DNA from: Erysipelotrichaceae bacterium
Lineage (GTDB): Bacteria > Bacillota_I > Bacilli_A > Erysipelotrichales > Erysipelotrichaceae
Assembly: GCA_017533785.1 (NCBI GenBank)
Contig: JAFWII010000031.1
Location: 1 to 55,568, forward strand
Reading direction: 5' to 3'
DNA: 55,568 nucleotides
This document shows, piece after piece, positions 19,301 to 26,837 of the stretch. The position numbers and the translations under genes were made by a program. Each line of letters begins with the position of its first letter. Positions within the stretch are counted from its first letter, which is position 1. Under the pieces are notes generated by a model. That model searched no databases, was not told the DNA's origin, and saw only the letters and a program-made list of their open reading frames with translations.

Positions 19301-19511
19301 AGACATCAAGACAGCGATCCGCCAGGGGCACATCGCCTATGTCATCAACACCCGGAACATGAGTTCGATGACTGCCTATAATGACGGCGCCGAGATCCGC
19401 AGATGCGCGACCGAGAACAATACCACGATCTTCACGTCGCTGGACACTGTTGCTGCGCTGCTGGACGTCCTCGAGGAGATCACGCTCCGCATCTCGACGA
19501 TCGACGCCTGA
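16338..19511 (+). CDS. carB: carbamoyl-phosphate synthase large subunit
   Basis: CarB makes carbamoyl phosphate from bicarbonate, ammonia and two ATP, for pyrimidines and arginine. The 1057-residue protein has the two homologous ATP-grasp halves (IIGSGPIVIGQAAEFDYAGT near 13-32; VLGAGPIRIGQGVEFDYS near 553-570) and a C-terminal methylglyoxal-synthase-like regulatory domain. The ATG at 16338 is fixed by CAGGAGGGA; a longer ORF would translate the attenuator. The glutaminase subunit carA is not adjacent or in the window, which is unusual. Expression is probably controlled by the two upstream attenuators. Confidence 0.96.
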   Translation: MAKRTDIQKVLIIGSGPIVIGQAAEFDYAGTQAILALKEEGYEVILCNCNPATIMTDTALADKVYMEPLTLEYVAKILRYERPDAIVPGIGGQTGLNLAIQLDKKGVLQECGVKLLGTSRESIERAEDRQLFKEMCESIGEPTIPSEITYSVEEAIEAARHIGYPVVLRPAFTLGGTGGGFAYDETQLKELAVNAFELSPVHQVLIEKSVKGYKEIEFEVMRDASDRAITICGMENIDPVGVHTGDSVVVAPILSLNEHDLKMLNNSAIKIIRELKIEGGCNVQFALNPNSSEYYLIEVNPRVSRSSALASKASGYPIARVTAKVAMGMNLDEIEVAGGTAAIEPSLDYIVGKFPRFPFDKFTTVPNVLGTQMKATGEVMGIGSNLEECMLKSVRSLEIGCNHLLLPKFTEMSTEEIYAYINEFKSDTIFAVTELIRRGEGLDKLHEVTMITKLFLESLKKITDKEKELAQHPFDLEVLRAAKKMGFSDPFIASLWNCKETEVFDFRSENKLFPVYKMVDTLHTGKYIAYLYSSYTGENESRVSDRKKIIVLGAGPIRIGQGVEFDYSTVHAVQTIQKAGYEAIIINNNPETVSTDYTCSDKLYFEPLTPEDILNIQRLENADGVIATLGGQTAINLADALDKRGVKIIGTDVEAIDRAENRDSFERVLMELDILHPPGKAVTTIEDGIAAAEEIGYPVLVRPSFVLGGRAMQIVSNNDQLKQYLRTAVEIDVDKPVLVDKYIVGKEVEIDAICDGVDVFVPGIMELVERTGIHSGDSISVYPTYSISDKVKGVILQYAKKLGLGIGIVGIFNIQFIVDREDNVYVIEVNPRSSRTVPFLSKATGYSLADIATEVILGKSLKEQGIFGIYPDEKKRYYVKVPVFSFNKIKGIDAYLSPEMKSTGEAIGYDDRLNRALYKALQASGMKLKNYGTVFATIANADKEEALPLIRRFYDLGFNIEATPGTARYLKEHGIRTHVRQKISKDPEDIKTAIRQGHIAYVINTRNMSSMTAYNDGAEIRRCATENNTTIFTSLDTVAALLDVLEEITLRISTIDA

Positions 19512-19546
19512 TCCGGCATATTCTTTCCGTTACGCACAGAGAGAAT

Positions 19547-19579
19547 GATTCGGCTGTGAAGACCGAATCGTTGTAAAAT
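19547..19579 (+). promoter_or_regulatory. putative promoter with upstream inverted repeat (PHP gene)
   Basis: GATTCGG (19547-19553) and CCGAATC (19563-19569) form a perfect 7-bp inverted repeat that ends 4 bases before TAAAAT (19574-19579). That -10 box lies 8 bases before the ATG at 19588 and no Shine-Dalgarno site is present, so the mRNA may be leaderless. The repeat has no T-run. Confidence 0.45.
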
Positions 19580-19587
19580 ATAGACAT

Positions 19588-20439
19588 ATGAACAAGAAAT
19601 GCGATCTGCACAGCCATTCCGTTTTTTCTGACGGCACTTTGACGCCTGCCGAGCTTGTCAGGCTCGCGGAAGAGAAGGGCATCTCCGCGCTTGCTCTGAC
19701 AGACCATAACACTTCGATGGGTCTGAAGGATTTTATGGAGGCAGGAAAGAACAGTCCGGTCATTACGGTCCCGGGATGTGAATTCACGACGGAATGGAAT
19801 AAAAAAGAAGTCCATATCGTCGGTCTCTTTTTCAAAGAGGAATACTGGCAGGAGATCGAGGACTTCCTCGAACTCGCTAAGATCGCCAAACTCAACAGCA
19901 ACAACCGGCTGATCGAAAATCTCCAAAAAGCCGGCTATGATATCTCGGTCGAAGAAGTCGCGGCAATGACGAACGGCAACTACAACCGCGCTCACGTCGC
20001 TAAAGTGCTGCTGGAAAAGAATTACGTCAGCAGTACTTCCGAAGCGTTCGATACGATCCTGAAGGAGGGAAACGGTTTCTATTTTCCCGCAAGCCGCATC
20101 CAGTCGGCTACGACAGTCCGGTTCATCAAGACCTACGGCGCCACCGCGATCGTGGCCCATCCGCTGCTGAACCTCACCCCCGAGGAGCTGGAAGTTTTCC
20201 TTCCGGAAATGAAAGCGGCCGGACTGGACGCGATGGAAACGCATTATACCGAATTCGACGAGAAGATGATGAAGACCGCTGTTTCGCTGGCGGAGAGATT
20301 CGGACTCAAACAGAGCGGCGGATCCGATTATCACGGCAAGAACAAGCCGTGGATCGAGCTGGGAGAAGGAAGGGGAGACCTGTTCGTTCCCTATGAGTTC
20401 TATGAAGATATGCTGAACTGTTCGGATTACCAAAAGTAG
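19588..20439 (+). CDS. PHP-domain metal-dependent phosphoesterase
   Basis: The 283-residue protein has the PHP motifs: KCDLHSHSVFSDGTLTP (4-20, metal ligands H8, H10 and D15), LALTDHNTS (about 34-42), a Glu/Cys-containing PGCEFTT (about 59-65), IVAHPLLN and GSDYHGKNKP. This is the 3',5'-nucleoside bisphosphate or polynucleotide phosphatase-like branch (YciV/RnaseAM type), but the substrate cannot be told. It lies between carB and pyrB without clear functional link. No ribosome-binding site is visible. Confidence 0.85.
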   Translation: MNKKCDLHSHSVFSDGTLTPAELVRLAEEKGISALALTDHNTSMGLKDFMEAGKNSPVITVPGCEFTTEWNKKEVHIVGLFFKEEYWQEIEDFLELAKIAKLNSNNRLIENLQKAGYDISVEEVAAMTNGNYNRAHVAKVLLEKNYVSSTSEAFDTILKEGNGFYFPASRIQSATTVRFIKTYGATAIVAHPLLNLTPEELEVFLPEMKAAGLDAMETHYTEFDEKMMKTAVSLAERFGLKQSGGSDYHGKNKPWIELGEGRGDLFVPYEFYEDMLNCSDYQK

Positions 20440-20467
20440 GAAGTCCTTTCAGCAAAGTGTTTTTGAT

Positions 20468-20489
20468 AAAGAGTCTCTGACTCTTTTTC
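20468..20489 (+). terminator. intrinsic terminator after the PHP gene
   Basis: AAAGAGTC (20468-20475), loop TCT and GACTCTTT (20479-20486) are followed by more T residues. Confidence 0.8.
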
Positions 20490-20520
20490 TTTTCTTCGGA
20501 AAAAACAGAGATGCATTCTA

Positions 20521-20584
20521 TTTCCATTACACTTTGTTTTCTGTATAATCTACTCAGATAAGAGCTGAGACCTTATCTTGGAGG
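20521..20584 (+). promoter_or_regulatory. pyrB promoter and 5' hairpin
   Basis: TTTCCA (20521-20526), a 17-bp spacer and TATAAT (20544-20549) predict a start near 20556. There the transcript would begin with AGATAAG (20556-20562), which pairs with CTTATCT (20572-20578) just before GGAGG (20580-20584). CTCAG (20553-20557) with CTGAG (20565-20569) is a competing fold. No PyrR-like loop is seen here. Confidence 0.65.
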
Positions 20585-20591
20585 AGATCAA

Positions 20592-21488
20592 ATGAATAAG
20601 AATTCCCTTTTGTCCATGCGCGATCTTAGCGCTGAGGAGATCATGGCGATCCTCAATGACGCATTATTATTCGACGGTAAATATCAGGATTGGCAGTTGC
20701 CATGCCGCAAGGCACTGGTCGCCAATCTTTTTTATGAGAATTCGACCCGTACGCATTATTCTTTTGAAAGCGCCGAGCTGCAGCTGGGCTGCAAAGTCGC
20801 TGACGTAGCCGTATCGCAGAGCTCGGTCAGCAAGGGCGAGACGCTTTACGATACCGTCAAGACGCTGGAAGCTGTCGGTTATGACGCAGTCGTCATCCGC
20901 CATCCGCAGGATGCCTACTATAAGGAACTTGAAAACGTCAATATCCCGATCCTGAACGGCGGAGACGGCGCCGGAGACCATCCGACCCAGTGTCTGCTCG
21001 ACCTGCTGACCATGTACAAGGAATTCGGGACCCTGAAAGGCCTGAACGTCGTGATTTGCGGCGATATCCTGCACAGCCGTGTAGCCGCCAGCAATAAGGA
21101 AGCTCTGGAAAAACTTGGATCCACCGTCCGTTTCGCCGGACCGAAGGAATGGCAGAGAGAAGGCTTCCCGGTCGCTGATCTGGATGAAGTCATCTCCGAA
21201 GTCGACGTCGTCATGATGCTCCGCATCCAGCGCGAAAGAGGCGCCGCTCTCAAGGAAATGGGCGATGACGAATCCTATCTTGAAAAATACGGCCTCTCCA
21301 AGGCGCGTTACGCGAAGCTGAAAGAAGGCGCGATCGTGATGCATCCGGCTCCGGTAAACCGCGGCGTCGAGATCGACAGCGATCTTGTCGAAGCGGAAAA
21401 GAGCCGTATCTTCCCGCAGATGAGCAACGGCGTTCTCGTCAGAAAAGCCGTCATCAAAAGAGCGTTCGGCTTCGAGAGTTTTGAATGA
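20592..21488 (+). CDS. pyrB: aspartate carbamoyltransferase catalytic subunit
   Basis: PyrB joins carbamoyl phosphate and aspartate in the second step of pyrimidine synthesis. The 298-residue protein has the carbamoyl-phosphate motif NSTRTHYSFE (about 50-59), VIRHPQDAYYKEL, GGDGAGDHPTQCLLDL and the late HPAPVNRGVEI segment. No pyrI regulatory chain is nearby, as is usual in this phylum. GGAGGAG precedes the ATG, and its last codons overlap pyrC, so the two are co-translated. Confidence 0.96.
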   Translation: MNKNSLLSMRDLSAEEIMAILNDALLFDGKYQDWQLPCRKALVANLFYENSTRTHYSFESAELQLGCKVADVAVSQSSVSKGETLYDTVKTLEAVGYDAVVIRHPQDAYYKELENVNIPILNGGDGAGDHPTQCLLDLLTMYKEFGTLKGLNVVICGDILHSRVAASNKEALEKLGSTVRFAGPKEWQREGFPVADLDEVISEVDVVMMLRIQRERGAALKEMGDDESYLEKYGLSKARYAKLKEGAIVMHPAPVNRGVEIDSDLVEAEKSRIFPQMSNGVLVRKAVIKRAFGFESFE

Positions 21489-22771
21489 AAAGAGTGATCC
21501 GCAATGCCGATGTCCTGTTTGCGGGACGTCTGCAGAAAAAGGAAGTGCTTTTCGACGAGACTTCGATCCTGGAAGTCTCCGATAAGGTCACGGCAGACGC
21601 AGAGGAGATCGACGGCACAGGCCTGACGCTTTTGCCGGGTCTGATCGATGTCCACACGCATCTGCGCGAACCGGGTCATGAGCAGAAGGAAACGATCGCC
21701 ACCGGATCGAAGGCAGCTGCCGCGGGCGGTTTTACGACGATCATGGCGATGCCCAATGTCGACCCCTTTCCGGACAATGTTGAGACCGTTTCCGAATATC
21801 TGAAACGTATCAGGGAAAAGGCGGTCGTGAACGTCCTTCCTTACGGAACGATCACCTGCCGGGAAGCCGGTCAGACGGCTTCGGATTACGAAGGACTGAA
21901 AAAACTCGGCATCCGCTGGTTTTCGGATGATGGGGTCGGTGTGGCAGATGAGAAAGTCATGCTGGAGGCGATGAGGAAGGCGAAGGAAAATGACGTCCTT
22001 TTCGCCTGCCATACCGAAGATATGAATTACCGCAAGCCCGGAGCGTCCGTACATGAAGATGCTTTTGCGCAGCGCATGGGCTGGCTGGGGATCCCGTCAG
22101 CGTGCGAGAGCGCACAGCTCATCCGCGATCTTGAACTTGTGAAACAGACCGGGCTGCGCTACCATGCCTGTCATATTTCCGCAAAGGAAAGCGTTGAAGC
22201 TCTGCGCAGAGCCAAAGCGCAGGGAGCAGATGTATCCGGCGAAGTCACCGCCCATCACCTGCTGCTGGAGAACACGGATGTGCGCGGTACGAACTGGAAA
22301 ATGAATCCGCCGTTGCGCACGCACGAAGACAGAGTGTCCCTGATCGAAGCGCTGGAAGACGGCACGCTCGATTTCATCGCCAGCGATCACGCTCCGCATA
22401 CGGAAGCCGATAAGGATAAGCCGATGGCGCAGGCTGCTTTCGGGATCGTATCCCTTGAGACGAGCTTTGCCTTGCTGTATACCGAATTTGTGCTGCATCA
22501 GCAGCGCTGGAGCCTGGAACAGCTGGTCGACTGGATGTCGTATCTGCCCGCAAAGCGTTTCGGTTTAGGCAAAAAGGGAAAGATCGAAGCCGGTTATGAT
22601 CCGGATCTGGTCCTGGTCGAACTGGGCGGCGAAAGAAGGATAAAAGCCAAAGACTTTTTCTCCAAAGGAAAGAACACGCCGTTTGACGGCTGGGCGGTCA
22701 GAGCGACCGTCAGAGAAACGATCGTCAGCGGCAGATCGGTCTACCGGATCGGAGGAGGAATGACAAAATGA
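21485..22771 (+). CDS. pyrC: dihydroorotase
   Basis: Dihydroorotase cyclises carbamoyl aspartate to dihydroorotate. The 428-residue protein has the metal-binding DVHTHLREPGHEQKET (about 55-70), a later metal-ligand His in YHACHISAKES and the SDHAPHTEADK motif (about 301-311), the class I type. It overlaps pyrB by 4 bases (ATGA) and its own stop overlaps corA in the same way, so pyrB-pyrC-corA is one transcription unit. Confidence 0.96.
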   Translation: MKRVIRNADVLFAGRLQKKEVLFDETSILEVSDKVTADAEEIDGTGLTLLPGLIDVHTHLREPGHEQKETIATGSKAAAAGGFTTIMAMPNVDPFPDNVETVSEYLKRIREKAVVNVLPYGTITCREAGQTASDYEGLKKLGIRWFSDDGVGVADEKVMLEAMRKAKENDVLFACHTEDMNYRKPGASVHEDAFAQRMGWLGIPSACESAQLIRDLELVKQTGLRYHACHISAKESVEALRRAKAQGADVSGEVTAHHLLLENTDVRGTNWKMNPPLRTHEDRVSLIEALEDGTLDFIASDHAPHTEADKDKPMAQAAFGIVSLETSFALLYTEFVLHQQRWSLEQLVDWMSYLPAKRFGLGKKGKIEAGYDPDLVLVELGGERRIKAKDFFSKGKNTPFDGWAVRATVRETIVSGRSVYRIGGGMTK

Positions 22772-23688
22772 AATTCTATCTGATTGACAGTGTTCTGCGT
22801 GACAGTTCAGAAGAGGAATGCCTGAGCAGCGAACTGCCGCGTGTTATCGTATTGACAAGAAAAGAGTGGGAAGAGACGACAGACATCATCATGCCCGAAG
22901 TAAACAGGAATCGGGTACCGGAGAATATAAAGAATTCCAGGGCGGAATCCCATTTTGAATGTATGTCGGGAACTTTTTCGGTCCCCGACCGCGAAAAACC
23001 GTCTTCCGCGAAGAAGAACTTCGCGTTTGTCGTTGATCCGAGTGGGATCGTCTTTGTCGATGATACCAGCATCGTCAATACCTATCTCGCGAAGATCAAA
23101 GAGGATACGCAGTGGAATCATCCCTGTCTTGAGAGATTTATGTACGACTTTGCCGATCAGATCATCCGGAAGGATACGGATGTTCTCGAGAAATACGAGC
23201 GTCAGCTCGGCGAGATTGAGAAGGATATCCTGAACGAGCACAATAATGACCGCTTAAAACGGCTGAGCCGGATCCGAAGCGATCTGCGGGAGATACGGAT
23301 CCATTACCGTCAGCTTCTGGATGTTTCCCAGCAGCTGGAGGAAAACGCCAATGGCTTCTTCAAGGGAAAGAATCTGCGGTATTTCGGAATGGTCGGAGAC
23401 CGCGTTACGCGTCTGTATGAGCTTGCTTCATCACTGAAAGACTACAACAATCAGCTGAACGATCTTTTTGTGGCGATGACTGACCAGAAACAGAACCGGA
23501 TCATGACGGCTCTGACTGTGATCACGGCGATCTTCATGCCGCTGACACTGATCGTCGGCTGGTATGGCATGAACTTCGTGTATATGCCGGAACTGCAGTC
23601 GCCTTACGGATATCCGGCAGTGATCCTGGGAAGCCTTCTGATCGTCGTCGGCGGATTGTATTACTTCCACCGGAAGAAGTGGCTCTGA
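22768..23688 (+). CDS. corA: CorA-family divalent cation transporter
   Basis: CorA proteins are homopentameric Mg2+ (or Co2+, Zn2+) channels. The 306-residue protein has a long soluble N-terminal domain, a charged coiled helix (YERQLGEIEKDILNEHNNDR), the first membrane segment (ALTVITAIFMPLTLIVGWYG), the YGMNF signature near 270 and a second membrane segment before a basic C-terminus (HRKKWL). It overlaps pyrC by 4 bases. Co-expression with pyrB and pyrC may reflect the Mg2+ need of nucleotide synthesis, or be chance. Confidence 0.92.
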   Translation: MKFYLIDSVLRDSSEEECLSSELPRVIVLTRKEWEETTDIIMPEVNRNRVPENIKNSRAESHFECMSGTFSVPDREKPSSAKKNFAFVVDPSGIVFVDDTSIVNTYLAKIKEDTQWNHPCLERFMYDFADQIIRKDTDVLEKYERQLGEIEKDILNEHNNDRLKRLSRIRSDLREIRIHYRQLLDVSQQLEENANGFFKGKNLRYFGMVGDRVTRLYELASSLKDYNNQLNDLFVAMTDQKQNRIMTALTVITAIFMPLTLIVGWYGMNFVYMPELQSPYGYPAVILGSLLIVVGGLYYFHRKKWL

Positions 23689-23725
23689 TCGCTCTGTTTC
23701 CTGCATCATTCATTTAGAACCGAAA

Positions 23726-23788
23726 AGAACTGTTTAGGAAATCCGCCGGCAGGACCATTGCCGGGAAGCGGACTGGACGGTTCTTTTT
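23726..23788 (+). terminator. compound hairpin terminator after corA
   Basis: AGAACTGT (23726-23733) pairs with ACGGTTCT (23777-23784), with one wobble, before TTTT. Inside it, CCGC and CGGCA pair with TGCCG and GCGG around a GGACCAT loop. The structure is longer and more branched than the other terminators here. Confidence 0.6.
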
Positions 23789-24017
23789 CTATATGATCTT
23801 TTACGATCCCGATCTCAGGAACACACCGGAATAATGCCGGAAAGACAGCAGATCGATCGGTTTTCCGGAAAACCCGACTGCAAATCTCACGGAATCCTTC
23901 TTTTTTCGGGCCGCAGTGGCATATACTTGTATTGATATCACGAACGGAGAACGTGGTGTCAAAAAGGGAAATGCAGATCTGCTCCGCGGAGACGGAACAG
24001 ATCCGAGGAGACCGCTA
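23789..24017. other. gap before feoAB
   Basis: This is part of a 329-bp gap between corA and feoAB that begins with the corA terminator. I see a possible -10 box TATACT at 23922-23927 but no convincing -35 box, Fur box or DtxR-type box. An in-frame ORF extension of FeoAB to 23916 lacks a ribosome-binding site and is rejected. Confidence 0.5.
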
Positions 24018-26366
24018 ATGACAATCAAGGACATGAAGATCCAGGAGGCCGCCCGTATCACGAAAGTCGGCGGAGAGGGTGCTTTACGCCAGCATTTTTT
24101 GGATATGGGCGTGATACCCGGCGCCGAGATCACGGTGATCAAATATGCTCCTCTGGGAGATCCGATCGAACTGATGATCCACGGGTACGAATTGACGCTG
24201 CGCCTGGAAGACGCTGCCAGGATCGAAGTGGAACCTCTTCCGGAAACTGCACACCGGGAGAAGATCCGCAGTAAAAAAACAAAAACAAGCCACCCCGGTC
24301 TCGGGGAAGGCGGCAAATACCATCAGAAGAGCGATGTGAAAGTCTATTCGAAAGAAGAACCGCTTCTTTTCGGTCTGGTCGGAAATCAGAATTCCGGCAA
24401 AACGACGCTGTTCAACCGGCTCACAGGTTCCAATCAGCATGTCGGCAATTTCCCCGGCGTGACTGTCGACAGAAAGGACGGAAAGATCCAGAGACACCGC
24501 AACGTGACGGTGACCGATCTTCCCGGCATTTATTCAATGTCGCCTTACAGCAGCGAGGAGATCGTTTCCCGTAATTTCGTACTGGAAGAAAAACCGCAGG
24601 CGATCATCAATATCGTCGATGCGACCAATATCGAAAGAAATCTGTATCTGACGGTCCAGCTGCTTGAGATGGATATCCCGGTCGTCGTCGCCCTCAACAT
24701 GATGGATGAGATGGTGAGCAACGGCGGCAGCGTCGACGTCAACAAAATGGAAGAACTGCTGGGAACGCCGGTCGTGGCGATCTCGGCCGCAAAGAACGCA
24801 GGCATCGAGGAACTCGTAAGTCATGCGATCCATATTGCGCGTTATCAGGAGAAGCCGGCACGGCTGGATTTCTGCAGCGAGGAAGATCACGGCGGGGCGG
24901 TGCACCGCTGTCTGCACGCGATCAAGCACCTCATTCAGGACCATGCGGAACGGGCCGGGATCCCGCCGCGTTTCGCGGCGACCAAGATCATCGAGGAAGA
25001 TCCTTTGATCACGGAGCAGCTGCAGCTCGATGGAAACGAAAAGGAAATGATGGAACACATCATTCTGCAGATGGAGAACGAACGCGGTCTGGACAGAAGC
25101 GCGGCGATCGCCGATATGCGTTTCGCCTTCATTCAAAAAGTCTGTGAAGAGACTGTGACCAAACCGGTCGAGAGCAAAGAACGACTGCGCAGCGAAAGGA
25201 TCGACCGTTTCCTGACCGGCAAACATACTGCCATTCCTGCCTTTATCGCGATCATGGGGCTGGTCTTCTTCCTGACCTTTAATGTGATCGGCGCCTGGCT
25301 GCAGGGATTGCTGGAGACCCTGATCGGGAATCTGAGCGTTCTTACGGAGACTGCTCTGAATGCTGCCGGAGTAAACGAAGTGATCCGCGGCCTGATCATC
25401 GACGGCATCTTCGCAGGAGTCGGCAGTGTTCTCAGTTTCATGCCGATCATCGTCGTCCTGTTCTTCTTTTTATCGATCCTGGAAGACAGCGGCTATATCG
25501 CCCGTGTCGCCTTCTTTATGGATAAGCTGCTGCGCAAGATCGGTCTTTCCGGACGCAGTATCGTGCCGATGCTGATCGGTTTCGGCTGTACGGTCCCGGC
25601 TGTCATGTCTACACGCACGCTCCCGAGCGAGCGGGACCGCCGGATGACGATCCTGCTGACACCGTTCATGAGCTGCAGTGCGAAAGTCCCGATCTACACG
25701 TTCTTTATTGCGGCTTTCTTCCCCCGCATCGGCTGGCTGATCATCATTGCCCTCTATCTGCTGGGGATCCTTACCGCGATTTCTATTGCTTATATATTCA
25801 AGGAAACGATCTTCCACGGCGAGGCTGCACCGTTCGTAATGGAACTGCCGAATTACCGCATGCCGACCGTCGGAAATGTCGCCCGTCTGCTCTGGGAAAA
25901 AGCGAAAGATTTCCTGCAGCGCGCTTTCTCTGTGATCATGATCGCAACGATCGTGATCTGGTTCCTGCAGAGCTTTGACCTGCATTTCAATCTGATCACC
26001 GATTCCCGCACCAGTATTCTGGCTTCAATCTCCGGATTCCTTGTCCCGGTCATGCGGCCGATCGGCCTGGGAGACTGGCGCATCTGCACTTCGCTGGTCA
26101 GCGGTTTTATGGCGAAAGAGAGCGTTGTTGCGACGATGCAGATCCTCTTTGGTCAAAGCGTCTCCACAGCGCTTTCCGCCTTATCCACAGTTTCACTGCT
26201 GATTTTTACGCTTCTCTATACGCCCTGTGTGGCGGCTGTTGCAGCAGTCCGCCGTGAACTTGGCCGGAAATGGGCATGGGGAGTCGTGCTGTGGCAGTGC
26301 TGCATCGCCTGGGCGGTCACGCTTCTGGTGCGCGTGATCCTGATGCTGCTGGGGGTACCCGCATGA
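24018..26366 (+). CDS. feoB: fused FeoA-FeoB ferrous iron transporter
   Basis: The 782-residue protein joins FeoA (about 1-76, SH3-like: AARITKVGGEGALRQHFLDMG) to FeoB. After a basic linker the GTPase has G1 GNQNSGKTT (122-130), G3 DLPGIYS and G4 NMMDE, then the helical regulatory region and a membrane part with gating motifs (GFGCTVPAVMSTRTL; LTPFMSCSAKVPIY). It imports Fe2+ under anoxic conditions. The start at 24018 is set by GAGGAGA. FeoA is usually a separate gene; this fusion occurs in some anaerobes. A FeoB-associated peptide follows, overlapping by 4 bases. Confidence 0.95.
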   Translation: MTIKDMKIQEAARITKVGGEGALRQHFLDMGVIPGAEITVIKYAPLGDPIELMIHGYELTLRLEDAARIEVEPLPETAHREKIRSKKTKTSHPGLGEGGKYHQKSDVKVYSKEEPLLFGLVGNQNSGKTTLFNRLTGSNQHVGNFPGVTVDRKDGKIQRHRNVTVTDLPGIYSMSPYSSEEIVSRNFVLEEKPQAIINIVDATNIERNLYLTVQLLEMDIPVVVALNMMDEMVSNGGSVDVNKMEELLGTPVVAISAAKNAGIEELVSHAIHIARYQEKPARLDFCSEEDHGGAVHRCLHAIKHLIQDHAERAGIPPRFAATKIIEEDPLITEQLQLDGNEKEMMEHIILQMENERGLDRSAAIADMRFAFIQKVCEETVTKPVESKERLRSERIDRFLTGKHTAIPAFIAIMGLVFFLTFNVIGAWLQGLLETLIGNLSVLTETALNAAGVNEVIRGLIIDGIFAGVGSVLSFMPIIVVLFFFLSILEDSGYIARVAFFMDKLLRKIGLSGRSIVPMLIGFGCTVPAVMSTRTLPSERDRRMTILLTPFMSCSAKVPIYTFFIAAFFPRIGWLIIIALYLLGILTAISIAYIFKETIFHGEAAPFVMELPNYRMPTVGNVARLLWEKAKDFLQRAFSVIMIATIVIWFLQSFDLHFNLITDSRTSILASISGFLVPVMRPIGLGDWRICTSLVSGFMAKESVVATMQILFGQSVSTALSALSTVSLLIFTLLYTPCVAAVAAVRRELGRKWAWGVVLWQCCIAWAVTLLVRVILMLLGVPA

Positions 26367-26533
26367 ATATCTGGGATATCATTCTGACAGTTCTGCTGAC
26401 GGCAGCTGTCCTTCTGGCAGTCAGGAAGATACGCAATGACCGCAAAGCAGGAAGAGTCTCCTGCGGAGGAAACTGCAGCGCCTGCTCACAGATCTGCAGC
26501 TGGTCAGCAACGAGAGAATTCGTTAAAAAGTGA
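26363..26533 (+). CDS. FeoB-associated Cys-rich membrane protein
   Basis: The 56-residue peptide has one membrane segment (MNIWDIILTVLLTAAVLLAV) followed by a basic stretch and the cysteine cluster CGGNCSACSQIC. This is the form of small proteins encoded next to feoB in Bacillota. Its ATG overlaps the feoB stop (ATGA). It probably helps iron transfer at the Feo complex; the exact role is not known. Confidence 0.88.
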   Translation: MNIWDIILTVLLTAAVLLAVRKIRNDRKAGRVSCGGNCSACSQICSWSATREFVKK

Positions 26534-26650
26534 CGGCGGTCACTTTTTTGCGTCATATATGTTTCAGGAAAATACTTTATTAATTTAATGATTGTTGGAA
26601 AAAATAGAGACAACGAATATAACGGGAAGAGAAAAGACGGAGATACTATA

Positions 26651-26767
26651 ATGAGTTTAGAAACCAGCAAAAAGATCCTAAAAGTCTCGGGATTTCTCGC
26701 AATCATCCTCAGCGTCCTCATTTATATCGCTGCAGGCAATGTCAGAAGAGCTTACAAAGAAAACTAA
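26651..26767 (+). CDS. 38-residue single-span membrane peptide
   Basis: MSLETSKKILKVSGFLAIIL starts a 38-residue peptide with one hydrophobic segment (about 13-28), a basic N-terminal flank and NVRRAYKEN at the C-terminus. GGAG lies 8 bases before the ATG. It could continue the feo operon, 118 bases further on, or stand alone. Short peptides of this look are common and often unannotated; function unknown. The TATAAT overlapping its start codon (26647-26652) cannot serve it as a promoter. Confidence 0.55.
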   Translation: MSLETSKKILKVSGFLAIILSVLIYIAAGNVRRAYKEN

Positions 26768-26792
26768 AACAAAAAGAAGAATAAAACAAACA

Positions 26793-26816
26793 AAAGATCC
26801 CGCACAAGCGGGATCT
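26793..26816. terminator. bidirectional terminator between convergent genes
   Basis: AAGATCCCGC (26793-26802), loop ACAA and GCGGGATCTT (26807-26816) form a 10-bp stem. On the minus strand it is followed by TTGTTTGTTTT, so it mainly serves the YwaF-like gene; on the plus strand the T-run is weak. Confidence 0.8.
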
Positions 26817-26837
26817 TCTTATTCTCTGCAGCGTACC

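Noticed and set aside
23916..24017. N-terminal extension of FeoAB
   Set aside because: No ribosome-binding site, and FeoA begins at the Met at 24018, which has GAGGAGA upstream.
26647..26652. TATAAT box at the start of the 38-residue peptide
   Set aside because: It overlaps the ATG, so a transcript from it would lack the start codon; a proper GGAG site upstream shows the mRNA begins earlier.
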